A DNA stretch of 64,000 nucleotides from Sclerodactyla briareus. Lineage: Eukaryota > Echinodermata > Holothuroidea > Dendrochirotida > Sclerodactylidae. Every line of letters begins with the position of its first letter. The stretch's first letter is position 1. The stretch spans positions 333,710 through 397,709 of the forward strand of contig JAODTK010001888.1 of the NCBI GenBank assembly GCA_026419785.1, read 5' to 3'. The notes beneath the pieces were generated by a model. That model ran no database searches, was not told the DNA's origin, and saw only the letters and a program-made list of their open reading frames with translations. This document shows positions 49,335 to 60,366 of the stretch, piece after piece. The position numbers were made by a program, and so were the translations under genes.

Positions 49335-49439
49335 ATCACACTGACCGACGACTGACTAAGACTACGTGAATAAATATATTTTGTTCGTTGATAATTTATA
49401 TTATGGCAGACACCAATGTCGTTGCCACATATATTTTGT

Positions 49440-49865
49440 TGCAAACCTATCAGGGTTGCAAGACTACGTTGATAAATATTTTTTTACGTTGATAATATAA
49501 TTGTGAAGAGCAAATAAATTTCATTGCAGAAAAATAAATTTTGTTGCAAACATATTGGTGTTGCAAACAATTATTTGTTGCAAATGAAGTATATCTACGT
49601 ATATTTTATCATTGGGAAACTGATTTCTTTAATGAATAATTTCTCATTAAATCAATCTATGTGCTCTGAATATTTTTTGAGGGGAACAGTATTTTCCATT
49701 GTGACCAATATTTGAACAATCAGAAAATATTGGTTGATTTGGCAAATGAATAATTCTTGAAAAGGGATGAAATTTCTCCCATCGCATATATTTTAGCTAT
49801 GATATAATATTTCTTCCTGATAATAATTCCTTTTCTCTCGCGCCATACACGGGTGTTGTTGATGT
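49440..49865 (-). repeat. Right inverted-repeat arm
   Basis: It is the inverted partner of 46990-47300. GTTGCAAAC and TTTGTTGCAAA motifs recur at about 49438, 49540, 49560 and 49577, the mirror of the TTTGCAACAAAATAT iterations in the left arm. Confidence 0.7.
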
Positions 49866-49869
49866 TGTT

Positions 49870-50335
49870 AGTCCATGAAATATAATTAAGGTGTAGGAGC
49901 GTCAATCACCATCGAACTGGACATCAACTATATAATAATAAAATAACATATAATAAAATATCACAACACAGTGGATGCAACCTAAACATTTTAGCCCCGT
50001 TACTAGTAGTCTCAGGGCAGTACGTCGGAAATGTATACCCCATATAAATAGGCAATGAGGCGATCCCTCGATTTACGAATATCGTATTAGGACCAATGTA
50101 CCACGCCAATAGTACTATCATGCTGGTAGAGTGATCTCATCTGTTCCCTTAACAGTGATTCCGAGATTAATGACCCCTTTGAATACACGTTCTCTTGACA
50201 GGTCTCACATTCAGGCGAGTTAATTATGATATTGATACCGATGACTTGCCAGAACCCAGGCATCATCTCAGCGTGTTCTTTGTTCTTGCCGCTATGAATA
50301 AATTACGGTATCGAATGACTTATGAAAATACCCGG
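49870..50335. other. Right flank of inverted-repeat element; no gene
   Basis: Short ATA-rich tract at 49930-49965. No repeat partner or ORF of note. A target-site duplication matching the left flank was not found by eye. Confidence 0.45.
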
Positions 50336-50430
50336 ATGACCTCAGATTATGTTCGACCTGACTCGAAACAATAAATTACACTTACTTATTGTATATACAT
50401 GCCACGTGTGAGCGTCATGATAATTTCTGA
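50336..50430 (+). repeat. Partial copy of the 33.4-kb TGACCTC repeat
   Basis: TGACCTCAGATTATGTTCGA at 50339 followed by a CCTGACTCGAAACAATA block and a GTGTGAGCGTCATGAT block parallels TGACCTCAGATTATCTTTGA at 33401 and its downstream sequence, including ATCATGTTTACAAG as ATCATATTTACAAG. It continues, more weakly, to about 50460. Same strand as the 33-kb copies. Confidence 0.6.
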
Positions 50431-50843
50431 TCAAATTATCATGTTTACAAGTAAACTTGACGAAACAATTTCCTCGATACAAAGATGCCCGTTAGTCCAC
50501 ACAAACGAAAGGCTAATTCGACTCCGTGAAAGGGACTACCCACTGTATTGTAATGTGATCACGCATCGGAACTACTCGTGCTTGAATGACTTTCTTAAAT
50601 TTCGTCACAGCTCGAGATACAGGCCTAGTCGGGTTATCAAGTTGGAGTTGGAGTTATGTACCTATCGGATAAACTAAATTTTTTCGCTTCAGTCACATTG
50701 TTATGTGATTGTGGAAAGATCAATATGTCTGCACCGTATACCCGGCATTTCAATGAGTGGTTATCATGATTTATCTTCAGCATCGAGCCTACCTCACGAA
50801 GGGTTTCGAACATTTTCAGGTTTCATTTTTCATGCTTTTAAGC

Positions 50844-51330
50844 AGATCTCACACATTCTTTCGCTAACGACGAATCCGAAAAACAGGCATCATTTCCATA
50901 TAATGAAAAAAACACCCTATGCCATGCCACTTTGCAAAAGAATCATTGACATAACCTCGCCCTTTGTCAAATTTTGACAGTCCCCAGAAAAATGCTCCAA
51001 AGTCATCAGTGTAGACAGTTTTATCGAAGCAAGGGATATGTCACTGTTTTCCAGTTGTCCATATCTCGCACACCCTTTCGCTAACGACAAACCCGATAGT
51101 TAGGCACCATTCCCATAAAAGAATGAAATAAACCATCGCTATGCCAATGCCACTTTGCAGGAGAATCATTGGTATAACCTCGCCCTTTGTCCAAATTTTG
51201 ACAACCCCCAGAAAGGCTGCAATAACACTATTGGACTAATAGTACAGTCTGTAATAACATATTTGACATTTATCAGCGAAAGACAGTTTTATCAGAGCAA
51301 TCGATATGTCACTGGTTCCAGTGTTCCCTT
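50844..51330 (+). repeat. Two-copy tandem duplication, 217-bp offset
   Basis: AGATCTCACACATTCTTTCG (50844) and ATATCTCGCACACCCTTTCG (51061) start the two units. Shared blocks follow: CTAACGAC.AA.CCGA, GGCA.CATT.CCATA, a CTATGCCA block, CACTTTGCA..AGAATCATTG, ATAACCTCGCCCTTTGTC, then GACAGTTTTATC and GATATGTCACTG. The second copy carries an extra segment of about 50 bp before GACAGTTTTATC, so the offset rises from 217 to 269. It abuts the coding-like repeat at 51355. Confidence 0.8.
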
Positions 51331-51354
51331 GTTACACATTATTTCTAGAAAATC

Positions 51355-51470
51355 AGTATGGCAGACCACCGTTACCGTAATTGGCACTATATTTTAGTCG
51401 CTACTTTATAATATGATGATGAAGAGTTAGCAGTCCAATATGATTTGGCTGTGACCTTTTTGGTGGATCA
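51355..51470 (+). repeat. Coding-like repeat, copy 2
   Basis: This is the plus-strand partner of 42783-42916. VWQTTVTVIGTIF is intact, then a stop and a frameshift lead to EELAVQYDLAV. Here the frame runs on through LVDQEKQTCLAWQNERE rather than meeting the GTAAGT donor of the other copy. So the two copies differ at the 3' side of the conserved block, which could mark an exon boundary or different truncation points. Confidence 0.5.
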
Positions 51471-51474
51471 GGAG

Positions 51475-52750
51475 AAGCAAACATGCCTAGCGTGGCAGAA
51501 CGAGCGCGAACTAGTGCAAAAAATCGAAACAATCCCCCCAAACCCCATCAGACTGTAATTATCGGAACTATGCAGTGGAGACAATGCCGTCGCGACTGCA
51601 GTACAGCCACCTAGGAAATGCCGCAGTTGCGTTGGACTTCGAACTCGAAAAGTTTTCATGCGAAAGTTCAGTTATTCCGCTCTGACACTCTCTGCCACTT
51701 ATGTACAGGGAGACTTTATAGCGGGCCTGTTGGTAGCCACTTAAGCCACGGAGAAGGAATCCCGTGATTTTAGTATCAGTTCAAGGGCCTTCAGAGTTGG
51801 GAGCAATCGTCAACTTCAAAGTATGAGTGTAGCTGGTGAATATGAAGAGGAGAACCCTATTATTCTTTAATCAATTCCAGGTCACGCGAGGTCAAGAAAG
51901 GCTGAGACCTAAATAATTTATGAGCATGACATCAAGAGAATGCGAGCGTCATTCTACATTAAAGTTAACATGTACGTCTCATTTAGCAAAAGAGAGATTC
52001 TTAAGATTTTAATACTGGCTCAAGTCACTCAACGTCAGAAGAGGCCAACATCCAAAATGTAAGGTATCAGGAGAATACAAACACTAATCAACTACACGCT
52101 AGGCACATAGGTTGCTTGTATGAAGAGGTGGAACCCTAATATTTCTTTCACCAGCTTGCGAAAAAGCTTGATTAGGCTTGTATGTTCCAAGTATAAAGAG
52201 AACAGCCCCCATCGCTTTGGGAGCCAGTTGAGGGTCGAAACGTTACTTTTCTCAGCAGTATATCTGGAGTGTACAAACAACTATCACGTTTGAAATAGAA
52301 AAAAAAAAAACATGGTTGACTGAACGATATGTCAACACGATATTTTGGGAATTATTCCCACCAAATTCCTCCAAATCGTACGCATGACAAGGTTGCTAAT
52401 CCCGTACAATTCCCAAAGTGCATCGAAAAATATCCAACCAGACTTGGACATTCTTGAGGATTCTTTTCCCGCAGTCAAACAATTCAAATTCCAGAGAAGA
52501 AGTGTTCACTCGATATCTGTCGGATGCTACTACTAATAATCATCTGGAACGTACCTTTTCCATCAGCGTCTTACCGAGTATACTCATGACGAAGTACAAA
52601 CCTATGCAATTTGTGCGCTAAAAATATTGTAGGGATTTCTCCTTTCACAGTTGAAAAGACGTGAGGAATAACTGAGCCTGTCGCTGTCGTTGTTGTGTTA
52701 ATAACACTCGCATAGGGTCAGCATTATCTTGTTAGTTATTCATATCACTT
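51475..52750. other. No recognised gene
   Basis: Minus and plus frames are short. Near 52230-52280 the phrase GAGGGTCGAAACGTTAC followed by ATATCTGGAGTGTACAAA resembles a junction I associate with Penelope-like or other retroelement ends; this is recollection only. An A-run lies at 52300-52310. Confidence 0.4.
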
Positions 52751-52752
52751 AT

Positions 52753-53000
<248 letters not shown>

Positions 53001-53004
53001 GATT

Positions 53005-53564
53005 TCTATTACTGAGTATTTCTCAAATGTTGGGTTCAGTATGTTACAGGGAGTATTCGTTCAAGTTGGTCTTAGAAGTCACTATAATATCTGTTCTAAC
53101 AAATGGAGGGAGTTATCATGTCATATAATAGCGTCACGCCCATATCTGTCACAGAATTGTCAGTTCATATCAGTAAAGATAGTCAATGCAGATACAACAA
53201 AAGTTATGGTTTTCGTACGTAGATTAGGATTATGCCCACCCCCTCCCGATGCAGGGCTGTGCTTAGCATTTCGAATAAATCTCACTGAATAAGGTAATTT
53301 CGAGCATAGGTAATTAAGATTCAAGGGCGTACTTGATACAGGAAACATCACGTGGATTGTGACAATCAGAGTATATCAGGTCATTTGCAATGAAACTCAT
53401 ATGGAGAAACGGTGCATTGCAGAACAGGATTAGCCCAAAATAAATCGCTTGCGATTGGGTAATCCAAACGTGCATGTGAAGTTTGGTAATACAAACCATG
53501 TTCAACATATACATGCAATAGACTATATGGTTGGTTTGGAGTTTCATTAGTAATCTCTCCTATT
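53005..53564. other. No recognised gene or element
   Basis: Unique-looking AT-rich sequence with short ORFs only; it ends at the SINE at 53565. Confidence 0.5.
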
Positions 53565-53672
53565 CGTATTGGCTCAGTTGGTAGATCTTCAGACTGATGA
53601 TCGTAAGGTTGAGACTTCGGATCACATCTTCCGATCAGTTTTTCCGCTGTGCTCTTGGGAAAGGGCATTGTA
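53565..53672 (+). mobile_element. tRNA-derived SINE
   Basis: The A box TTGGCTCAGTTGGTAGA at 53569-53585 is near perfect. A decayed B box, GAGACTTCGGATCAC, lies at 53611-53625. GCTGTGCTCTTGGGAAAGGG at 53646-53665 is the 'GTGcCCTTGGGcAAGGcact' motif also seen at 13908 and 18600. Of the four plus-strand SINEs in the window, this one has the best A box. Confidence 0.75.
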
Positions 53673-53674
53673 TA

Positions 53675-54493
53675 GATTGCGTACCGCACGCGGGCGATAA
53701 TTATAGGATGGCTGGCGCATAGAATGGCAGCTACATTGCTCTCTTGAACCGGTTTCTATGAAGGGGTTATACAGGTGAACGTTTCCATATGGTTCACTAC
53801 GTCGGACAGCAGGATATCAGCATGCTAATAAATGTCGTCCTCGATAGTCACCAATACTGATTTTTCACAATTAAAACGCCGGCCCCGGAGGAAGCAATAT
53901 ACCTGGGCATGTTCTACTGTGTTCTTTCATCACCGTTTCCTGTAGAGAGAAACAGGCAACAAATTCCGTAGAAAAAATCGTGTCAGTTGCCGTAAACTAT
54001 TAATTAATTTCCTCAATAAATGAATATAGCTTGCCATGGGCTATCATCAGTGTAATGAACTCTGCGATGATTGAAGGCTGGTCTGTCACCTAATCCAAAA
54101 CAGCTGTATCTTTGTCATCTAAAAGGTATAAATATATACCAACACAAGATCTCTAAATTAAACTCTTCGAAAGAATGTCGACACACTAGAACACGTTTAC
54201 TGCCGCGGGACAAGTTCATTGACCGATATGTGTTTAACATAAATTGTCTAATTTTGAAAAAGAAAAAAGAGGCTTAAGCTAACGCAGGACAATACTGTGT
54301 CACTGAAGTTAGAACAGCTCCAATATCATACATAGTTACTCTTGGGGAATTTGTTATTGTTTTGGTCAGTTCTCAACAATGCGTGCAGTTTTTTCGGATC
54401 ATGAAATGCATACATGTGTCCCAACTGTCCAATAAAATGAATAATTTCCTCCCGCTCCAATGTCCAATTTGAAGTACTCCGCAAGGCCCGAGA
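53675..54493. other. No recognised gene or element
   Basis: Short ORFs only, no repeat partners seen. Confidence 0.5.
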
Positions 54494-54570
54494 GGCGACA
54501 ATCATTCGAGTGCGGGTTTATGGTAGCCGCACTCGCCAAAAATCAACAAGAGACACCAGGCGCGTTTCCG
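54494..54570 (+). repeat. Interspersed repeat, copy 2 (plus)
   Basis: CGACAATCATTCGAGTGCGG, GTTTATGGTAGCCGCACTCG and AAATCAACAAGAGACACCAGG match, block by block, the reverse complement of 30725-30648. The two copies lie about 24 kb apart in opposite orientation. Confidence 0.65.
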
Positions 54571-54574
54571 GTTC

Positions 54575-55680
54575 AGTTAGTAGGTTGCCATGGCGATATG
54601 CTTACAAGAATTATAAAAAGGGAGAATGTGGTGATTTTGCGTTGTTGTTGTTGTTTGTTTTTTTTCTATTCAAGGAACTCTATGCAGTCATGTCCATCTG
54701 TGTGTGTCTTGATGTGCATGTGTGTGAATTCGGTGCCTGACGTGAGAACATGACGATTCGACCCCACCAAAGATGGTTTGTAGTTGATTAATTGGGATCT
54801 CGTTCCTTACGATGCGTACCTATACATTTGAAAATTAAAGGAAACATTGTTAAAGCTGGTAGAATCGCTTTTTTCGGTAACTCCTATCCGTGCACTATAT
54901 TTTGTGAAAACTCGGAATTCGGTTATACACATTCATTGTAGTTTTGGCTTATATCAACAAACAACAAAATTTCAAGCAGTTACCCCACCCCATAATTAGT
55001 CGGATTCCGTATTGATTTATTTCGGTGTATACCTTCGAAATTAACAACCGAACACATTGCCGGGACTATTCTCCTTCCGTTGGTTCTGGGGACTGTCAAA
55101 TACACGACGGATCGATAACGAGGAAAGTGATTTCAATGGATTCGTTTTCGGAAAGTGTCATGCAGCTTTATCTGTAGCACAATGAGGAAGATGTACTAAA
55201 TCAGTAGCTACTGAAGATATAGCGCGCTGTCTGCCGAAACCAGGGACCTTTTGTCAAAGACCGCTCTCTGCTCTTAGTCGCCATATCAGGAGAAGTCAGA
55301 TCAAGAGGCCATGTCAGCGTTTTTTTGCCCTTTTAAAGGGAATCCGAGTGCGTAAATCGGAGGCCGGGAGCGGAAATATCATCCATCCCCTTCCTCCTCT
55401 CGAGTCAGGAAACCCCTATTTTACTCAGTAGACGGTTGGGGTGACAATATTGCACTATATGAATCAAAGGCATCAGGCACAGTTCCAGGACAATTATACC
55501 GGAAAAAGCGTTCTTATAGCTGCCCGAAAATGGCATTGAATCATAGAGCCTAATTTGAGATTGTAGATATTCTTCGTAGTCAATGGACACAATTTGGGGA
55601 TACATTGAATTTGAGGATGCTGCAACCCACTAGCCCTCCAGAAAATCGAGCCTTGACAGAAAACATTCCCAAGTTTAGGG
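54575..55680. other. No recognised gene; GT-rich stretch
   Basis: A T-run and a short GT-rich stretch (TGTGTGTGTC) lie at 54655-54730. No motifs. ORFs are short. Confidence 0.45.
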
Positions 55681-56335
55681 AAAATGCAAGAAGTATTTCC
55701 AGAACGGTGTGGGTCTCCAGTTGAGCTTTATTGCACCAAATTACCTTAACAGCCTCCCGGACTTTTGTTTTCTTTTTATCTAAACCAAAGGTCTAAGTGC
55801 TAACTGATTTCACAAGAGGGTGATGGTTCATGATTGTTCCTAGATGTATCTATGACAAATGTGGAGAGCGGAACTATCATCCCACAATAGTGTGCCCGGA
55901 CATGCATGCTCTACGACCGATGGTAAGAGGCATAATACAATGACGTGTTATATGACACGGAACCCTATCGAAGTGGTTCAGTTCAAAAGATAAATGTGCC
56001 CTTCTGAAAAAAAATCCGCTCATATGAAATCATGTCGGGTTGTTTTCAGGTTATATGCTATGTCCAAGTAATACTGATGTAAAATGCAAGAATATTCTAC
56101 AACGGGGTGTGTGGTTTGGGGCTGCGATAATTGCATTAAATTGCAACAAACGGTAACCTGGAGAACGGTTTGATTTTCGTGCATTCCCATTGTACAACAG
56201 CCCACCGTCTGAGGTGTTATTTTCTCCAATATACTGAGGACAGATGAAAACGCAAAAAGACATTCAAAAAGAGAGTGGGTGTCAGATTTGTGCTAGATTC
56301 CACCAAATTGCATCAGCACCACCTGGAAACGTTAC
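55681..56335 (+). repeat. Degenerate three-copy repeat
   Basis: AAAATGCAAGAAGTATTTCC followed by AGAACGGTGTG (55680-55711) recurs as AAAATGCAAGAATATTCTAC plus AACGGGGTGTG (56083-56113), and more weakly as AAAACGCAAAAAGACATTCA plus GAGAGTGGGTGT (56247-56282). Each is followed by a G..GC block and a TTGCA.(C/T)AAATT block, and the last two by CCTGGA. Spacing is irregular (about 400 and 165 bp), so parts have been lost or inserted. Confidence 0.55.
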
Positions 56336-56529
56336 ATTCTCCAAAGAACTAACACTGGTTAAAAATACGCATATATTTTATTAGGACGGAGTTGATGTGC
56401 TGAATTGCACCAACCGCGTCTGATGGCGACCTCGAAATGCACACCCCGCTCCTTAGACCCTCCCATGAGTAGTCAGTAGCCACAGTAGCAGTCAGACCTC
56501 CCCTTTCACTCAAAGTTGAAGGAAACTGG

Positions 56530-56605
56530 GTACGAACAGGATCCGGACTCGAGACCTTGTTGTACCATTGTAACACCGCTCTGCTCGCTGAGCTGTCGTG
56601 CGCCA
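56530..56605 (-). mobile_element. tRNA-like SINE head, cassette 1
   Basis: On the minus strand, CAGCTCAGCGAGCAGAG (56595-56579) is A-box-like and GGTCTCGAGTCCGGAT (56556-56541) is B-box-like. The acceptor stem is not closed, so it is a tRNA-derived repeat and not a gene. Confidence 0.55.
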
Positions 56606-56804
56606 CAGGCAAGGCAACTCAATGGTAAACGGATACCAGCTCGAACCAGCTCTCTTCTGTGACATACACTTACAGATAGATTTGAGGGCGATAGGCTATA
56701 CGGTATGATCGGACCCTTACACTCACTCCATTTTCCTTGGCAATGGAAGTCAAGTACTGGTACATTGCCTCTTTGAAAGGAAGGTACATTGAGGAAAACT
56801 TACG

Positions 56805-56880
56805 GTATGGACGGGCCTCGAACCGGGAACTCGTGCCTAACGTGTACACCGCTCTGCCTGCTAAGTTCTCTGTATCACGT
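56805..56880 (-). mobile_element. tRNA-like SINE head, cassette 2
   Basis: On the minus strand, CTTAGCAGGCAGAGCGG (56865-56849) is A-box-like and GTTCCCGGTTCGAGGCCC (56830-56813) contains an almost canonical B box. It is homologous to cassette 3. Confidence 0.6.
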
Positions 56881-58474
56881 GCAGAGCTCCCGTGAATCAC
56901 GAACTGATCCAATTTCGAGCCGCTTTTCATAAAGTGATATGAGAAAGGGCAAGCCCGACAAATGCCCCACGAATAAGGACAACCCCCATGCTAGAAAAAC
57001 TGAAGAAAGCAGGAAGATGAGCTTGTTGATTTTACAGCTGTAAATTGAAAATTGGACCACATTATGGGGAAGAAAGGAAAAGGGGAGACGTAGGCATCAG
57101 TGCGATGACGAAAGTGGCGTAGCCGAGAAAAGTGGCAAGAGAATACGACCAAATGAGGCGAGAACCTTCAGAGGAGGAACAACTCCCTCACATTCGGAGG
57201 AACATTGCCCATGAAAGTGATGATAGAAGAGACAGAGAGAGGATACAGATCTACAATGGAACGAAGTGAGTATCTCTCGAGAACGCCCACTCAAAAAACA
57301 TGACAAGAGTCGATGAAATGGTTATCCCCCATATTATGAAATGTAGACGCTGTACATAGGTGTTGTGGCCCTACTGTTGGATTTTGTCTTGTATTACTCT
57401 TCTTCAACAGTAGCGGGAAATTATTGATTGCTGAATGGTATCACCAGCGCCGGCAAAGCGCATGTTCTTATTCCGAGAATCTCATAAATATTTAAGGGAG
57501 CGCAACAGCTTTATGCGGTGGTCTGTTTACGTTCCTGTTATAGGCAGATGGGTAACTGAATACATTCTAAAAAAAATCCTCTGACTTATACTAACGACAA
57601 TGAGACAACAATAACTACCACGCAATACAAGCTTACAGTTCCAATTTCAACTGCGGATGAATATCGTTGCCTGGGATCTCCATAACAGCTTAATTAGAGT
57701 AAAGTAGGCTAGCCTCATGCATGACTATCCTTTTTTCGGTAAGGATCATTCTCGAGAAGTGTGTGTACTCGACACTTTTATAGAGTGTTGAGTGAACTGG
57801 ATAAATTAAGATATATCACAGGCACATGTTGGCCTCGTTTCCGGGATTCTGGAGTTTTGTCAAACATACAACAAAACCTTACAACAAAGTATGTGATGGA
57901 TTCTGCTGAAATAAATGTCCCTCTCGATCTGCAGGCTGAGTCGCCAACTAATGAAAATTTCCTACATTACACACACATTCTCTTGAGGTTGGGTGACCCA
58001 CAAGTGGTAAGTAATCTCCGAGCATTGTCAAGAGTCTGTTGCTTCTCCACAGCACCTTGTGGGTCAAACAAGGGTTTGTCTAACATGCTCTCTTGGACAT
58101 GGATCATACAATTTGTAGCAACTCCTCGACTAGGTTTTTGAATATTCCAGTATGTGATATCCTAGACATAGTGGGTAATGCCTCATAGTTTCAATATATT
58201 CCCAGTATGTAGAGTCGTAGATAGGACATTCACTTTCCAGCAGGGAGGCGGTCAGCATATATCAACACCACGATAATTGGCTCTCTTCGGCGACATTCAC
58301 TCACGGATATATATCAGTATATGTTGTTGGCGATATCGGGCGAAGTAAACTGACCTAATGGTGGAGCCCTCTCACTCACTCTATGCAGAGATTTTCAATG
58401 GCGATGGAGGTTCAAATCCTAATAACCCGGGCACTTTGGTCATCGGAGGGGGGTTACATCGGAGCAAAAACTTG

Positions 58475-58545
58475 GGACGGACGGGACTTGAACCGTGACG
58501 CGTGCCTAACGTGTACACTGCTCTGCCTGTAAGTTTTATCGTACC
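58475..58545 (-). mobile_element. tRNA-like SINE head, cassette 3
   Basis: On the minus strand, CTTACAGGCAGAGCAG (58533-58518) is A-box-like and CACGGTTCAAGTCCCGT (58497-58481) is a good B box with a paired T stem. The A to B spacing equals that of cassette 2, as expected for a duplicated copy. Confidence 0.6.
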
Positions 58546-59976
58546 CACGGGCAGGAGTTAATCTATGGCGAGTGAATACCCAGTTTCGAACCGCTCTCCA
58601 TATAGTGACATGAGAAGGGCATGTCTACAAATTGCCCCACGAAGAAGACAATCCTCAGCAACGGAAACCGAGGAAGAAAGAAAGAGCAAGCTTGTGAATA
58701 TTTTTACAGCTGTGAATTAACAATAGAAGGAATACCTCCTAGGAAGCATGTTCAAGACACGCGAAATACGCAGGGAAAAAAGAGAACGTACGTAGGATTC
58801 AGTGCGAAGACGAGAAAGCAAGCCGTGGAAAGAGGCCAAGACAATAGGAAGAAATGGGGCGAGTACCTTCAAAGAGAAAAGCTCCATATCCGGAGGAGCA
58901 TTGTCATGAAAGTGACGGTAGGGGAGGACAGAGAGAGGATACGATCTACGATGGAACGAAATGAGCATCTTTCAAAAACGCCCTCTCTAAAAACAGGACA
59001 AGAGGCAAAGAACCTGGAAAGTTTGTATCTGAAAATTAGTCTATCGAAGATGAGTCAGTTTTACCTCTAATCGAGCTGAAAAATAGTCAACCCATATGTA
59101 ATGTAGGACGCTGTACTAGGAGTAGCCCTACTTATTGTATGTTGTCTGTAGAGCTTTTCTTCAACAGAAAACGGGAGTGATTGATGCTGATAGATCACCA
59201 GCGCGGTGAAGTGCATTGTCTCTTCTGAGAATCTTCATAAAATATTTAAGGAGTGCACTAGCTTTTGATCGGTGGTCGTTTACGTTTCGTTATAGCAGGC
59301 AGAAGTACTGAATAACATACTAAAATCTGCTGACGAATTCCTAATGACTATAAGACAACGATGACTACTGCGCGATGCACGATGGCGTTTAATATTTTAA
59401 TTGCGGATAAAATATCGGTTTGCTGGGATCTCTTAACAGCACTACGAGTAAACTGAGCTAGCCGCCAGCAGATGTAGTCTATTTTTCGTTAAGAGAATTC
59501 TCCCAAAAAATGAGTGTATTCGACTCAGTTATGCGTTGCAGTGAACCAGATAATATAAGATATATAAAGGCACATGTGTGCCTCGTTTCCAAAGGAGAAA
59601 GCCACTCAGCACTCAAAACTCAGTATGTGATGATTCTGCTGAACATCAATGTAAGCTTCATCGATGCATGTCTCAAGCTCCTAATGACGATTTCTTAACA
59701 TTATACACACATTCTTTCTGGCTGGGTGACCTAAAGTAGTTTTCTCCAAACACATTTAGTCGGAGTAGGGAGCCAAGTAGGCATGCATATGCCATAGATT
59801 GGCTGTGAGTACGTGTCAAACATCTTCTTGAACATGTATCATATAATTTGTAGCATTCTCGACGAGGTTTTTTTCTTCCAATATTCCAGTCTGTGATATG
59901 CTAGACGTAGTGGGTAATGCACAACAGTTTCAATCTATTCCCACTGTATAAAGTAGATAGGACACCCCACTTGCAG

Positions 59977-60366
59977 TTTTTTTTGTTCCATCGAGATGCC
60001 GTTATATATCGGAGCCTCCGATAATAGATCTGCTCTCGGATAACGTGGTTCTTCCCCTACAATTAGGAGAGGATGATCAATCAGTTAGCATATTCGGCCA
60101 GGACAAAATGGCGGACACTCCTTGGTAGAACTGATATTGTTAATCACTGAAAACTATGGCAATGTTAAACAATCTACGTTGCTCCGTTTTCTTTGTTTCG
60201 AGTTCTTCTTCTTTTCTTAGTTGGGTTCATCTGGCGGCACTCCGTGACCGTGGAAGAGCGGAGGTTGGTTCTTCGATTGTTTTGAATCCTCGAAGTCAAA
60301 TAAGGAAAATAAGCGAGGGTGATCGCGCCAAGTGTGGGCGGCAAGTCGTGAGTGGCCCAAAATCTA
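59977..60366. other. Spacer with no recognised gene
   Basis: T-run at 59978-59985, then short ORFs. A plus-strand frame opening at 60156 runs into the 145-bp tandem repeat and owes its length to it. Confidence 0.5.

Larger units (their letters stand above)
46990..49865. mobile_element. Long-inverted-repeat element (foldback-like), ~2.9 kb
   Basis: The left arm starts CAACAACAA (46992) and continues TTGGCGCGAGA (47015), TTTATCAGGAAGAAA (47037), AAATATTTTCTGATTG (47099), GGAAAATATTGTTCCCCTCC (47138) and GAGTTTCCCGATGA (47210). The right arm carries the reverse complements in reverse order: CAGTTTCCC partner at about 49614-49622, GAGGGGAACAGTATTTTCC at 49679-49697, CAATCAGAAAATATT at 49716-49730, TTTCTTCCTGATAA at 49810-49823, TCTCTCGCGCC at 49834-49844 and GTTGTTGATGTTG at 49855-49867. 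About 250-270 bp per arm aligns well. Inward of that both arms dissolve into copies of TTTGCAACAAAATATA. The core (47.6-49.35 kb) is clearly richer in GC. No transposase is recognisable, and I could not identify a target-site duplication. Confidence 0.75.
56400..59976. repeat. Diverged tandem array with tRNA-like cassettes (~1.65-1.74 kb period)
   Basis: Two long direct repeats lie side by side. Unit 1 (about 56650-58240) and unit 2 (about 58287-59976) share the same chain of landmarks: a GCTCTGCCTG block (56851 and 58520), AAATGCCCCACGAA against AATTGCCCCACGAA (56960 and 58630), GGAGGAACATTG against GGAGGAGCATTG, GACAGAGAGAGGATAC (57231 and 58928), CGGTGGTC with GTTTACGTT, CATGTTGGCCTCGTTTCC against CATGTGTGCCTCGTTTCC, and TGTGATAT.CTAGAC.TAGTG (58152 and 59894). 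The offset grows from about 1670 to 1740 through small indels; divergence is about 25 percent by eye. A third, truncated cassette precedes unit 1 at 56400-56650. Frames open in one unit, such as 57761-58141, are broken in the other, which argues against coding function. Confidence 0.8.

Noticed and set aside
57761..58141. 126-codon plus-strand frame in tandem unit 1
   Set aside because: The homologous region of unit 2 (59510-59860) is broken by stops and shifts, so the frame is not conserved.
58621..59070. 149-codon basic frame in tandem unit 2
   Set aside because: The equivalent part of unit 1 (56950-57330) is not open; its length comes from A/G-rich composition.
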